Below, piece after piece: positions 40,931-50,164 of a stretch of DNA of 58,906 nt (position 1 is its first letter; the number at the start of each line of letters is the position of its first letter). The notes under the pieces were generated by a model, which worked only from the letters and a program-made list of their open reading frames with translations, made no database searches and was not told where the DNA came from. The position numbers and the translations under genes are program-made. The stretch covers positions 1 to 58,906 of the forward strand of contig NZ_JAUSTK010000032.1 in NCBI RefSeq assembly GCF_030812855.1, written 5' to 3'. The DNA is from Paenibacillus wynnii. GTDB taxonomy: Bacteria; Bacillota; Bacilli; Paenibacillales; Paenibacillaceae.

Positions 40931-43900
40931 AGATTAGAGCCAAATTGTTGATCGGTTTCACTACAATGCTGGCTATTATGCTGAGTCTTACGATAGTCGG
41001 ATTTAATCGCCTTAACTATATGAATGGACAGTTGGATACGATATATCAGGAACGCTACCAAAAGATTCGTTCTTCTGCGGGCATGCGAGGAGAAGTGAAT
41101 AGTATGGCCCGTACGTTAGCTTCTATTATGCTCCATTCAGATATACAATCTGTGAATGCACAAAAGGATGAAATTAAGGGCAACCAAAAAAGAGCAAGCG
41201 ATTATTATAAACAGATGAACAAGCAAATTTCAAATTCCGAAGAATTTCAAATGATCAAGCGCATCGAAACAGCGGGTGTGAATTATTTGGAATATCAGGA
41301 AAAAATCCTGGAGTTATTAGATCAGAATGAACCAGATAAAGCGAGAACCTATCATAACAATAATGGACAGGCTGTTGTAAATGAAATGTTATCCAGCTTA
41401 AATAGCCTATCCGATTTCGAGAACTTTATGATCAATGAGGAGATAGCTAACGCGAAATCCGCTTATCATAGTTCCATTCAAATGGTTACCCTGATTATGA
41501 TTATAGGGCTGCTGCTGGGCCTCGGTATCATTCTATGGGTTATCCCGAGTATTACGCGCGGACTGAATGTAGTATCAATGATGATCAGCAGCTTCGGTAA
41601 TGGGAAAATGAGAGCTATTTGCCGTATTAAAGTCACCTCCAAGGATGAGATCGGTGATATAGCCCGTGTTTTTAAAGAAATGGCAGAGGATTTGGAAGAA
41701 AAACAGCAGATGGAAAAGGCATATACACAGGCACAAAGCGATCAGTCGTGGCTGAACGCAAATGTGGCAAAGGTAACAGAACTACTGCGCGGTGTGAATT
41801 CACTTGAAGAAATATCCCAGACCTTTATTAATGAATTTACCCCTGAGGTCGGCGCCCAATTTGGGGCGTTATATCTAAAAGACGTCAGCAATCCCAATGT
41901 GCTGAATATTAGTGCTACTTACGCCTATGAGGGCGTTAGTTCAACTAAGGAGAGCTTTGAAATTGGACAAGGGCTTGTGGGGCAGAGTGCGATGGACAAG
42001 AGGCCTATTAAGCTAGAGTCTACTCCAGATAACTATTTGAAAGTTACCTCCGGGCTTGGAGAGTCCCGGCCTAACCATATTTCCATTTACCCGCTTATAT
42101 TTGAGGACGACTTGCTTGGAGTCATTGAATTTGCCTCATTTAATTCTTTTACCGGGCTGCATACCGAACTTCTGAAGCAGCTTGCTGCTAATCTGGCTAT
42201 TATTCTTAACAATGTAAGCCGCAGCTTAGTGGTCAAGGAGTTGTTGCGTGAGTCGCAAGCTCTCACAGAAGAACTGCAATGCCAGTCGGAAGAATTACTG
42301 ACGCAGCAGGAGGAGCTCCGCCGTTCCAATGAAAATCTGGAGGAACAGACGGATGCACTCAGACGTTCTGAGGATTTGCTGCAACGGCAACAAGAAGAAC
42401 TGGAGCATTATAACGGTGAACTGATCTCCAAGACCCAGGCGTTGGAAGCACAGGTTAAAGAGGTCGAAGAGAAGAAGGATGAGATTGAAGGTGCGCGCAG
42501 TCAACTGGAAAAACAAGCCATGCAGTTATCTATAACCAGTAAGTACAAATCGGAATTTTTGGCGAATATGTCGCATGAGTTACGGACTCCCCTTAACAGC
42601 TTGCTCATTTTGTCCCAACTTTTGACTGAAAATAAGGATGGCAATTTGACCGAGAAGCAGGTTGAATTCGCCAATACTATTTATATGTCCGGTGCAGATT
42701 TGCTCAAAATGATTGATGAGATCCTTGACCTGTCTAAAGTGGATGCCGGAAAGATGGAGCTGAGTAGTGAATCTGTTAAGATGGTTGATCTGAAGAGCTT
42801 CGTGAAACAGAACTTCGGCCCTCAGGCTATTAAGAAGGGTTTGTCACTCCGCATTTCCTTTGAAGAACCGCTCCCTGATTACATTGTCACTGACAGTCAC
42901 CGTTTGAAGCAAATTCTGCGTAATCTGTTATCTAATGCATTTAAATTTACAAGCGAGGGATTTGTGGAGTTTTGCGTCAGCAGGGCGACAAGTGATTCTC
43001 TTCCCCCATATTTGCGGCAGGATAAGGAGTATATTGCTCTTGCTGTGAAGGACAGCGGCATCGGGATTCCGGCTGACAAAACGGATCTTGTATTTGAAGC
43101 CTTTCAACAGGTAGACGGAACCACAAGCCGAAAATACGGTGGAACTGGACTTGGTTTGTCCATCAGCCGTGAGTTAGCCCGACTATTGGGGGGAGCCGTT
43201 GTGCTTGATTCCCGTGAAGGCCAAGGCAGTGTATTTACTTTCTATATACCGGTTGACGGTGAATACAACTTACATCCGAGTGCTGTTGAGGCTACCGCAG
43301 CGGGAAAAGCAGAGTCTCTTGTCGGGCTGGTGGGTACCTACAATCAGTCTTCCTCAAAACCTGTAAAGCAGGTGCAGGCCGTTATTGAGGATGATCGAGA
43401 ATTAATGAATTCAGACGATAAAGTATTGCTTGTTATTGAGGATGATGCCAGCTTTGCAAAAATATTGCTGGGCATGGCCCGTGGACGAGGTTATAAGGGA
43501 CTGGTAGCCCTTCAGGGTGACACCGGACTGCAGATGGCTAGAACATATTTGCCGGATGCTATTATTCTGGATATTCAACTGCCGGTTATGGATGGTTGGT
43601 CCATTCTGAGGGAATTGAAGGGGTCATCTCAGACACGGCATATTCCTGTGCACGTCATTTCGTTCAATGATGAAGTTAAGCAGGGGCTTATGATGGGGGC
43701 CATGGCATATATCCGAAAGCCGGCATCAAGGGAAGCGCTGGACCGGGCGTTCTCAGCTATTGAGAATTATACCTCCAGTACCTTGAAGCATCTTCTTATT
43801 GTTGAGGATGATGAAAATCAACGACGTTCCATCACAGAGCTGATCGGACATGATGACGTGGAGATTACTGCGGTTTCTACTGGCGCGGAGGCGCTGCAAG

Positions 43901-44589
43901 AACTTCGTAAGCAAAGATATGACTGTATGGTTCTTGATCTGATGCTGGACGATATGAATGGCTTTGATTTGCTGGACCAGATCCGTGATGACGAAGAACT
44001 AAATGATCTACCGATCATTATTTATACTGGAAAAGACTTGGACAGCAAGGAAGAGACCAAGCTTCGTAAATATGCGGAATCGATTATCATAAAGGATGTT
44101 CGTTCTCCTGAACGATTGCTGGATGAAACAACGCTTTTCCTGCACCGCGTTGAGGCAAATCTTCCAGAGGATAAGCGTAAGATCCTGCAAAAGCTCCATA
44201 ATAAAGAAGAACTGTTCAATGGAAAGAAAATATTGCTCGTAGATGATGATATCCGTAATGTATTCGCTCTTTCCAGTGTTCTGGAAGGATATCATATGGA
44301 AGTTAAATTTGCTGAAAACGGGAAAGAAGCACTGGATATCCTTGCGGAGCAGGATGACTTTGATCTGATCCTGATGGATATGATGATGCCGGAAATGGAC
44401 GGATACGAGGCTACTCGCCGAATTCGTCAAATGCCGCAGTTTGCGAAACTTCCAATTATTGCTCTTACGGCCAAGGCCATGAAAGTGGATCGGACAAAGT
44501 GTATTGAGGCTGGAGTATCGGATTACATGAAGAAACCTATAGGTACCGATCAGCTTCTTTCACTAATGCGTGTTTGGTTGTATTCGTAA
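40927..44589 (+). CDS. rsbK: RsbK-type hybrid histidine kinase with three receivers
   Basis: This 1220-residue membrane kinase has, in order, a transmembrane helix (about 7-25), an extracellular helical sensor, a second helix (about 186-208), HAMP, GAF (about 280-435), a coiled coil rich in Glu/Gln, HisKA (FLANMSHELRTPLNSLL, His550), HATPase (DSGIGIPADKTDLVF, GGTGLGLSISREL) and three receivers with acceptors Asp882, Asp1004 and Asp1151. This matches B. cereus RsbK, which senses stress and phosphorylates RsbY. The helical sensor is CHASE3/4HB-like, and RsbM-type methyltransferase sits next door. Translationally coupled to rsbY. Confidence 0.92.
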   Translation: MKIRAKLLIGFTTMLAIMLSLTIVGFNRLNYMNGQLDTIYQERYQKIRSSAGMRGEVNSMARTLASIMLHSDIQSVNAQKDEIKGNQKRASDYYKQMNKQISNSEEFQMIKRIETAGVNYLEYQEKILELLDQNEPDKARTYHNNNGQAVVNEMLSSLNSLSDFENFMINEEIANAKSAYHSSIQMVTLIMIIGLLLGLGIILWVIPSITRGLNVVSMMISSFGNGKMRAICRIKVTSKDEIGDIARVFKEMAEDLEEKQQMEKAYTQAQSDQSWLNANVAKVTELLRGVNSLEEISQTFINEFTPEVGAQFGALYLKDVSNPNVLNISATYAYEGVSSTKESFEIGQGLVGQSAMDKRPIKLESTPDNYLKVTSGLGESRPNHISIYPLIFEDDLLGVIEFASFNSFTGLHTELLKQLAANLAIILNNVSRSLVVKELLRESQALTEELQCQSEELLTQQEELRRSNENLEEQTDALRRSEDLLQRQQEELEHYNGELISKTQALEAQVKEVEEKKDEIEGARSQLEKQAMQLSITSKYKSEFLANMSHELRTPLNSLLILSQLLTENKDGNLTEKQVEFANTIYMSGADLLKMIDEILDLSKVDAGKMELSSESVKMVDLKSFVKQNFGPQAIKKGLSLRISFEEPLPDYIVTDSHRLKQILRNLLSNAFKFTSEGFVEFCVSRATSDSLPPYLRQDKEYIALAVKDSGIGIPADKTDLVFEAFQQVDGTTSRKYGGTGLGLSISRELARLLGGAVVLDSREGQGSVFTFYIPVDGEYNLHPSAVEATAAGKAESLVGLVGTYNQSSSKPVKQVQAVIEDDRELMNSDDKVLLVIEDDASFAKILLGMARGRGYKGLVALQGDTGLQMARTYLPDAIILDIQLPVMDGWSILRELKGSSQTRHIPVHVISFNDEVKQGLMMGAMAYIRKPASREALDRAFSAIENYTSSTLKHLLIVEDDENQRRSITELIGHDDVEITAVSTGAEALQELRKQRYDCMVLDLMLDDMNGFDLLDQIRDDEELNDLPIIIYTGKDLDSKEETKLRKYAESIIIKDVRSPERLLDETTLFLHRVEANLPEDKRKILQKLHNKEELFNGKKILLVDDDIRNVFALSSVLEGYHMEVKFAENGKEALDILAEQDDFDLILMDMMMPEMDGYEATRRIRQMPQFAKLPIIALTAKAMKVDRTKCIEAGVSDYMKKPIGTDQLLSLMRVWLYS

Positions 44590-44670
44590 AGCCCATTTTG
44601 GGGTAATAGGTTTACAGATCTACTTTCAGCCAGTCCGGAATAACGCAATATTAAGGGAGCCGGGATAACT

Positions 44671-45540
44671 ATGAAGGCAATGGAACGTGAATATGAGAAG
44701 GAATTCGCTCTGACGACAGGTAAAAATGAATTGGAAGATATAGAAATTCAGCTGCTTCTCGAGGGCGTACACCGCCTGTATGGATATGACTTCCGAAATT
44801 ATGCGCTGCCTTCTTTGAAACGGCGGATTTGGCATCATGTACATTCTGAGAATGTGCCCAACATATCCGCACTGCAGGAGAAGGTATTGCATGATCGGGC
44901 GTGTTTTGAACGCCTTATCTATAGCTTATCCATCCCTGTTACAGAGATGTTCAGAGATCCAGGGTTGTTTTTAACCTTCCGCAAGAAGGTAATCCCTCTA
45001 CTACGTACCTACCCCTACATCCGGATTTGGCATGCCGGCTGCTCAACGGGAGAAGAGGTATATTCCATGGCTATCCTGCTGCATGAGGAAGGTCTTTATG
45101 ACAAGGCGCGAATCTATGCCACAGACATGAATAACCGTTCATTGCAGCAAGCTAAGGAAGGCGTATATGAGATCAGTAAGATGAAGCAGTATACCAAAAA
45201 TTATTTAGAAGCGGGAGGGACCCGCGCTTTTTCGGAATATTACTCCGCTAAGTATAACTCGGTTATTCTTCAGCCTTATTTACGGAAGAACATTATTTTT
45301 GCCGAGCATAATTTAGCTACAGATACTTCTTTTAATGAGTTTAATGTTATTTTTTGCCGTAATGTAATGATTTATTTCAATGATGAACTCCGGGATAATG
45401 TACATGGCTTATTTAATGAAAGTTTGAGCCGATTTGGAGTTCTGGTGCTGGGTTCTAAGGAATCCATTCACTTCACCAAACATAGCGATAGCTACGAGGC
45501 TTTGGACAGGGTAGAGAAAATTTATCGTAAGGTGAAATAG
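44671..45540 (+). CDS. rsbM: RsbM-type CheR methyltransferase
   Basis: This 289-residue CheR-family enzyme has an N-terminal helical domain, the SAM-binding motif IWHAGCSTGEEVYSMA and the catalytic-region FCRNVMIYFN. There are no chemotaxis genes nearby. Family knowledge: B. cereus RsbM methylates RsbK and dampens SigB activation. Position right after rsbK supports the same role here. ATG 44671 follows AAGGGAG; it lies 81 bases after rsbK. Confidence 0.88.
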   Translation: MKAMEREYEKEFALTTGKNELEDIEIQLLLEGVHRLYGYDFRNYALPSLKRRIWHHVHSENVPNISALQEKVLHDRACFERLIYSLSIPVTEMFRDPGLFLTFRKKVIPLLRTYPYIRIWHAGCSTGEEVYSMAILLHEEGLYDKARIYATDMNNRSLQQAKEGVYEISKMKQYTKNYLEAGGTRAFSEYYSAKYNSVILQPYLRKNIIFAEHNLATDTSFNEFNVIFCRNVMIYFNDELRDNVHGLFNESLSRFGVLVLGSKESIHFTKHSDSYEALDRVEKIYRKVK

Positions 45541-45558
45541 TGTGCTTAGGAGGATCTT

Positions 45559-47229
45559 ATGGGGTTTCGCGAACCGATTCATATACTGCTTGTTGACGAC
45601 CGTCCTGAAAATTTGCTGGCACTGGAGGCGGTGCTTGAGAGTCAGCAATATAAGCTTGTGAAGGCGAACTCCGGTGAAGAAGCACTGAGGTGTTTGTTAA
45701 GATATGAATTCGCGGTGATTGTACTGGATGTGCAAATGCCGGGGATGGATGGAATTGAGACCGCTCGATTAATTAAGGCCAGAGAGAAGACGAAGAATAT
45801 TCCGATTATCTTTATTTCGGCCAATAGCAAAGAAGCGGAGCATTTGTTTGCCGGTTATTCTGCCGGTGCCATTGACTATATGGTAAAGCCGTTTATTCCA
45901 CAAATTCTTAAATCCAAGATTGAAGGATTTGTAGAGATGTATTTGACGAATAAAATGCACCAGAATCAGTCTATGCTTCTGCAGCAAAAGACACAGGAGC
46001 TGGAGAGAATCAATGCCGAGCTCGTTAAAGCGAAAGAAGAAGCGGACATTGCAGCAAAGGCAAAAACCGAATTCCTGGCCATGATGAGTCATGAAATCCG
46101 CACGCCTATGAACGGTGTAGTGGGAATGATAGATTTACTTATGGAGACAGAACTAGGCCCCGAGCAGCAGGAATACGTAGATATTATCCGTAGGAGCGCA
46201 GATTCACTCGTTACTGTTATTAATGATATCCTTGATTTTACTAAGATGGAATCTGGAAAAATGGAAATGGAACAGCAGCTGTTCGAGCTTCAATCCTGTA
46301 TTCAGGAAGTTTTTACTCTCTTTTCAATAGAAGCAGGCAAGAAAAATATTGAGCTGGCTTACTTTATTGATCAGAAATTACCGGCTCTTTTATATGGAGA
46401 TATGGCCCGTTTGCGGCAAGTACTTATTAATTTGGTCTCTAATGCAATCAAGTTTACGAATCAAGGCGGCGTATACTTAGTTGCTTCTATTATAGAAACA
46501 TCAGATAATAGAATAATCCTGGAATTTACGATAAGGGATACCGGAATAGGGATATCTCCGGATAAGCGCCATCGACTGTTCAAACCGTTCTCTCAGTTAG
46601 ATTCTTCCATGACTCGCAAATATGGTGGCACAGGTCTTGGACTGGCGATCTGCAAGTCTCTGGTTGGAATGATGGGTGGGGACATCCGGGTAGAATCCAT
46701 GGAGGAAAAAGGGACTACGTTTGTTTTTACGATTCAGGCTGCAGTGCCAGATGAAGTAAACCGTCTGACTAGCAAGGAGGAAGAGGTTGGGAGTGCGATT
46801 CAACCCAGAGAGAACAGAGCTAAAGTATTGGTGGTTGATGATCATCCCATTAATCAGAAGCTGTTGGTCAGTATGCTTAACAAGCTAGGCTTCCAGGCGG
46901 ATACTGCTGAAGACGGCAGACAAGCCGTAGAGCTAGCTTATTCCTATCCGTATGAATTTATATTTATGGACGTTCAAATGCCAATTATGGACGGTTTGGA
47001 AGCGACAGCCCAAATACGCAGCGGAAACGGGCTTTCGGCTGAAAAAGCTATCATAATTGCAATGACTGCCAATATCATGGAGGGTATTCAGAATCGCTGT
47101 CTGGCCTCGGGCATGAATGATTATATTAGTAAGCCTCTTAAGATCAGCAGTTTAAGACAGACATTAATACGTTATTCCAACAATGAGCCTCTTTTATTCG
47201 ATCGCACTTCGTCCAAGCATCATGCCTAA
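45559..47229 (+). CDS. Soluble hybrid kinase REC-HisKA-HATPase-REC
   Basis: This 556-residue protein has no transmembrane helix. An N-terminal receiver (Asp57 in VIVLDVQMPGMDG) leads through a coiled coil to HisKA (FLAMMSHEIRTPMNGVVG, His178), HATPase (RDTGIGISPDKRHRLF, GGTGLGLAICKSL) and a second receiver (Asp471 in FIFMDVQMPIMDG). It lies 18 bases after rsbM and just before the rsbV promoter. It lacks its own input domain, so it probably receives phosphate from, or modulates, the RsbK-RsbY relay; this is inference. The B. cereus cluster does not, to my knowledge, include such a gene. ATG 45559 follows TAGGAGG. Confidence 0.88.
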   Translation: MGFREPIHILLVDDRPENLLALEAVLESQQYKLVKANSGEEALRCLLRYEFAVIVLDVQMPGMDGIETARLIKAREKTKNIPIIFISANSKEAEHLFAGYSAGAIDYMVKPFIPQILKSKIEGFVEMYLTNKMHQNQSMLLQQKTQELERINAELVKAKEEADIAAKAKTEFLAMMSHEIRTPMNGVVGMIDLLMETELGPEQQEYVDIIRRSADSLVTVINDILDFTKMESGKMEMEQQLFELQSCIQEVFTLFSIEAGKKNIELAYFIDQKLPALLYGDMARLRQVLINLVSNAIKFTNQGGVYLVASIIETSDNRIILEFTIRDTGIGISPDKRHRLFKPFSQLDSSMTRKYGGTGLGLAICKSLVGMMGGDIRVESMEEKGTTFVFTIQAAVPDEVNRLTSKEEEVGSAIQPRENRAKVLVVDDHPINQKLLVSMLNKLGFQADTAEDGRQAVELAYSYPYEFIFMDVQMPIMDGLEATAQIRSGNGLSAEKAIIIAMTANIMEGIQNRCLASGMNDYISKPLKISSLRQTLIRYSNNEPLLFDRTSSKHHA

Positions 47230-47242
47230 ATCATTAATTACC

Positions 47243-47266
47243 AGTTCTGATTTGTTTCAAGGGTAT
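47243..47266 (+). promoter_or_regulatory. Candidate SigB autoregulatory promoter before rsbV
   Basis: A perfect SigB -10, GGGTAT (47261-47266), has a weak -35 (AGTTC at 47243) and lies 50 bases upstream of rsbV. SigB-driven rsbV-rsbW-sigB transcription is the rule in Bacilli. Confidence 0.5.
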
Positions 47267-47315
47267 GGCATTAGGGTTATTGGTAAAGAAAACATTTAAT
47301 CAGGAGAGATTGTCT

Positions 47316-47654
47316 ATGAATACACATAAAAGCGAAAAGTTTCAAGCAGTGACCGAAACTGTAGAAAATATTTGCACCGTTTATCTAACGGGCGAATTGG
47401 ATTTATCGGTTGCCCCCGATTTCCGGTTGGTTCTGGAACCGCTGGTAGGTGACACGGGGCTGGACCTCGTTATTAATCTTAAAGAGCTAAAATATATCGA
47501 TAGCACAGGCATTGGCATTTTATTGTCGATTTTAAAAGCAAGACATGGGATGGATGTTAAATTTAGTGTGGTGGAAGTTCCGTCGCAAATACAGAAACTG
47601 TTTGATATGACAGGCATCGCCAAATTTTTCGCCCCCCAAGAGAATTCCCACTAG
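47316..47654 (+). CDS. rsbV: Anti-anti-sigma factor RsbV
   Basis: About 112 residues, a single STAS domain. The phosphoacceptor loop YIDSTGIGILLSIL places the serine at residue 63, and TGELDLSVAP is the usual second strand. Unphosphorylated RsbV binds RsbW and frees SigB. Start ATG 47316 follows AGGAGAG; an upstream in-frame start at 47265 would overlap the promoter. It begins the rsbV-rsbW-sigB run. Confidence 0.93.
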   Translation: MNTHKSEKFQAVTETVENICTVYLTGELDLSVAPDFRLVLEPLVGDTGLDLVINLKELKYIDSTGIGILLSILKARHGMDVKFSVVEVPSQIQKLFDMTGIAKFFAPQENSH

Positions 47655-47672
47655 GAAAGGATCGAGCTAAGG

Positions 47673-48125
47673 ATGAGTGATGATGTGCAAAAAGTAATGC
47701 TTCAGTTGCCTGCCAGCGCAGACTATGTTGATATTGTGAGATTAAATCTATATGGAATTGCTTCAAAAATGGGTTTTACCTATGAAGATATTGAAGATAT
47801 GAAAGTGGCAGTATCGGAAGCTTGTAATAACTCCGTGCTGTATGCATATGGTCAGAAAGACGGCATGGTTGACGTGATTTTTGAGGTAAGAGAAAGTGCC
47901 TTGTCCATTACAGTCAAAGATGAGGGGGAGAGCTTTGACAGCTTGGATTCGCCGGTAGAACGCATGACGCTCCATGACAAAGAGCTGAGTGATGTTCAAG
48001 TTGGCGGGTTAGGCTTCTACTTAATGCAAGCTTTAATGGATGATGTTAGCGTGGTAAGCGAAGCTGGGAGAGGGACTGTAGTAACCTTGACTAAGCGGCT
48101 TAATTTTAGTGAGGAGAAAGTATGA
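47673..48125 (+). CDS. rsbW: Anti-sigma factor / serine kinase RsbW
   Basis: This 150-residue GHKL-type kinase has N box AVSEACNNSVLYAY, G1 box TVKDEGESFDS and G2 GGLGFYLMQALMD. It binds SigB or phosphorylates RsbV according to ATP and RsbV state. Starts 19 bases after rsbV with AAAGGATCGAG as binding site, and its stop overlaps the sigB start by four bases. Confidence 0.94.
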   Translation: MSDDVQKVMLQLPASADYVDIVRLNLYGIASKMGFTYEDIEDMKVAVSEACNNSVLYAYGQKDGMVDVIFEVRESALSITVKDEGESFDSLDSPVERMTLHDKELSDVQVGGLGFYLMQALMDDVSVVSEAGRGTVVTLTKRLNFSEEKV

Positions 48126-48892
48126 ATGAAAAAGTGACTCCCCCCGAGTCCATGAATGAAGCAGTAAGCCTAATCTGGGAATACCAGCAAACGCAAAATA
48201 ATGAAATAGCCACCGTACTCATTCGTAAATATGAGCCTATGGTCAAGATGGCTGCAGGTAAGATTGCACGTAACCGACCGGATTTATATGAAGATTTGTA
48301 TCAGGTAGGTCAAATGGCTCTTATCCGCTTATTAAAGCAATATGATATCAGCATGGGAATTCCTTTCGAGCCTTATGCTATGAAAAGCATGATTGGCCAC
48401 ATGAAAAATTTCCTGCGGGATAAATCCTGGTACATTCAGGTTCCAAGACGAATTAAGGAAAAGGGCGCATTGGTCCAGCATGCTATTGATGAATTGACTA
48501 TAAGACTGGAACGCTCACCTGACGTTAAGGAAATTGCCAAGTACCTTGATTTATCAGTAGAAGAAACTGTAGAAGTGTTAGCCGGGCGTGAATGCTACCA
48601 TTACGTATCTCTGGATTCACCGCTTTCACAGGAAGAGACAGGGGCCACGTTAGGTGAGCTTATCAGCTCGGAGGCTAATGATTACGAAACCGTTGAGAAA
48701 CGAATGGATCTACAACAAGCGTTGGGACAGCTTAAAAAGCAGGAGCAACAGGTGCTGCTGCTGGCCTTCCAAGATGGACAGTCACAACGGGCGATTGCTC
48801 AGAAGCTTGGTGTATCCCAAATGAGTGTATCCAGAATTCAGAAACGGGCTACAGAGAAACTGAAGCAGATTATGTCCAATTCAGCTTTTTAA
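48122..48892 (+). CDS. sigB: RNA polymerase sigma factor SigB
   Basis: This 256-residue group 3 sigma factor of the SigB/F/G type has region 2 (EDLYQVGQMALIRLLKQYD and PYAMKSMIGHMKNFLRDKSW), region 3 (RRIKEKGALVQHAIDEL) and region 4 helix-turn-helix (QRAIAQKLGVSQMSVSRIQK). Context (RsbV, RsbW directly upstream) identifies it as SigB rather than SigF/SigG. Translationally coupled to rsbW. A terminator follows. Confidence 0.94.
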   Translation: MNEKVTPPESMNEAVSLIWEYQQTQNNEIATVLIRKYEPMVKMAAGKIARNRPDLYEDLYQVGQMALIRLLKQYDISMGIPFEPYAMKSMIGHMKNFLRDKSWYIQVPRRIKEKGALVQHAIDELTIRLERSPDVKEIAKYLDLSVEETVEVLAGRECYHYVSLDSPLSQEETGATLGELISSEANDYETVEKRMDLQQALGQLKKQEQQVLLLAFQDGQSQRAIAQKLGVSQMSVSRIQKRATEKLKQIMSNSAF

Positions 48893-48927
48893 TCAGACAA
48901 GCCTAGCAAACCTCAATAGAGCGAAAA

Positions 48928-48972
48928 CAAAAACTAGCAAGTCTCCATAGCGGAGATCCATGCTAGTTTTTT
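48928..48972 (+). terminator. Terminator after sigB
   Basis: AAACTAGCA and TGCTAGTTT arms enclose an inner TCTCC/GGAGA stem, followed by a T-run. Confidence 0.88.
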
Positions 48973-49004
48973 AAATCGTAGTCACTCTTTCTTAATCCGT
49001 GCCA

Positions 49005-49337
49005 TTAATTATTAGCATCGATATACTTTTTAATCTCACCCAGGTACTCTCCGATGACAGGTACATTTAGAAATAGACTGGCGATGTATCCGAGTACACC
49101 GAGAATCACAAAGGTACCCAGAGATAAACCGAGTCCTCTGGAAATACCGGCCAAAAGGTTCGTAAGGATACGCTTTTTGGGATCTGTGTAATTCTCAAGT
49201 ATATCTTTGAACTCCGACTTTTCCAGTAAATCAGCGATTTTATCGAGCCTGGCGTTTAAACGTCTAACTTCATGTCGAAGTTCGAAGGGATGCTCTTCCA
49301 CTTCATAGGATTTAGCTTTACTTGTGTTAACTCCCAT
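49005..49337 (-). CDS. DUF5665 membrane protein
   Basis: This 110-residue protein has a charged N-terminal helix (ELRHEVRRLNARLDKIADLL) followed by a conserved ILTNLLAGISRGLGLSLGTF segment and one or two membrane helices. The match to DUF5665 is from memory of the conserved middle segment. Function is unknown. It converges on sigB and lies beside a YtxH-like stress gene on the same strand. Confidence 0.78.
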   Translation of the reverse strand: MGVNTSKAKSYEVEEHPFELRHEVRRLNARLDKIADLLEKSEFKDILENYTDPKKRILTNLLAGISRGLGLSLGTFVILGVLGYIASLFLNVPVIGEYLGEIKKYIDANN

Positions 49338-49416
49338 GGGCTATCCCTGCTTTCTTAGCCGTATAAGGCTTTATTATCCTTTATTATTATAAATAGAACT
49401 GTATTAACGCATGGGA

Positions 49417-49442
49417 ATAGCCAGCTGCGAACAGCTGGCTAT
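49417..49442. terminator. Hairpin between the YtxH-like and DUF5665 genes
   Basis: ATAGCCAGCTG pairs perfectly with CAGCTGGCTAT around CGAA. It lies after the YtxH-like stop on the minus strand; there is no clear T-run. Confidence 0.55.
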
Positions 49443-49475
49443 GGGTAAATGATTCATAGCTGTTTTTACCGCAAA

Positions 49476-49907
49476 TTAATAGGAAGACTTATAGGAAGAA
49501 ACCACTTCTTCTTTCGCATCCTTGGCTTCATCAGTGACTTTCTTGGAGGCGTCCTCCACATCAGACGCCACATCGGTGGAAGCGTCACTTATCGTTTCTC
49601 CAATCTTTTTGCCAGTTTCCTGTAAAGTAGCGGCAATTTGCTGCTTACTTTCAGTAACAGTGGTGTAAAGATCAGACGCTTTGGTCGACACTGTACTAGC
49701 CAGATCGGTTGCCTTTTCAGAAACTGTTGTGGCAAGAGCTTTCGTTTTATCGGTTGCAAGAGTGAGTTTGTCAGAAAGGTCGCTGCGCATTTGACTACCA
49801 GGTTTCGGTGCAAATAGTAATGCTGCCGCAGCACCCAGCAAGCCTCCAATAAAAATCCCTTTTAGAAAGTTGCTTCCAGTTTCCACTTCATGTTCTACGT
49901 TACTCAT
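49476..49907 (-). CDS. YtxH-domain general stress protein
   Basis: About 143 residues. The YtxH signature is plain: FLKGIFIGGLLGAAAALLFA then PKPGSQMRSDL, a membrane helix with a Pro-Lys-Pro-Gly turn. A long Ala/Thr/Lys/Asp-rich amphipathic tail resembles LEA-like stress proteins (SEKATDLASTVSTKASDLYT). B. subtilis YtxH is in the SigB regulon. ATG 49907 follows AAGGAG; the GTG one codon upstream is less likely. A GTTTAA (SigB -35-like) lies upstream but without a good -10. Confidence 0.87.
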   Translation of the reverse strand: MSNVEHEVETGSNFLKGIFIGGLLGAAAALLFAPKPGSQMRSDLSDKLTLATDKTKALATTVSEKATDLASTVSTKASDLYTTVTESKQQIAATLQETGKKIGETISDASTDVASDVEDASKKVTDEAKDAKEEVVSSYKSSY

Positions 49908-50106
49908 CACTAATCACTCCTTATTGGAATATTGTATTCTGAAGTTATCTTACTTCGTATTTAAACGTTGGAGATTAGGCTGAAACAATAGAATAGCAAG
50001 GGAAAGATTACCGGAGCAAGTGAAAGGATAGGTGAAGAATTGGGGCTTTTACACGGGTAAACAAGCGTTTATCCGACTTTACAAACTGCCCCGCCCATTA
50101 GAAAGA

Positions 50107-50115
50107 TGTTATAAT
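50107..50115 (+). promoter_or_regulatory. Extended -10 promoter of the asparaginase gene
   Basis: TGTTATAAT is a perfect extended -10, 49 bases before the start codon. No good -35 is seen. Confidence 0.5.
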
Positions 50116-50164
50116 TTCTTATTGTTATGATTGTTATAGATAAAGAGAAACGAGGAGAGACATC

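Noticed and set aside
44671..45540. CheR of a chemotaxis system
   Set aside because: No che, mcp or flagellar gene is nearby; its place after a hybrid kinase in a SigB locus fits RsbM better.
49911..49990. SigB promoter for the YtxH-like gene
   Set aside because: GTTTAA is present on the minus strand but no GGGTAT-like -10 occurs at suitable spacing, so I did not list it as a feature.
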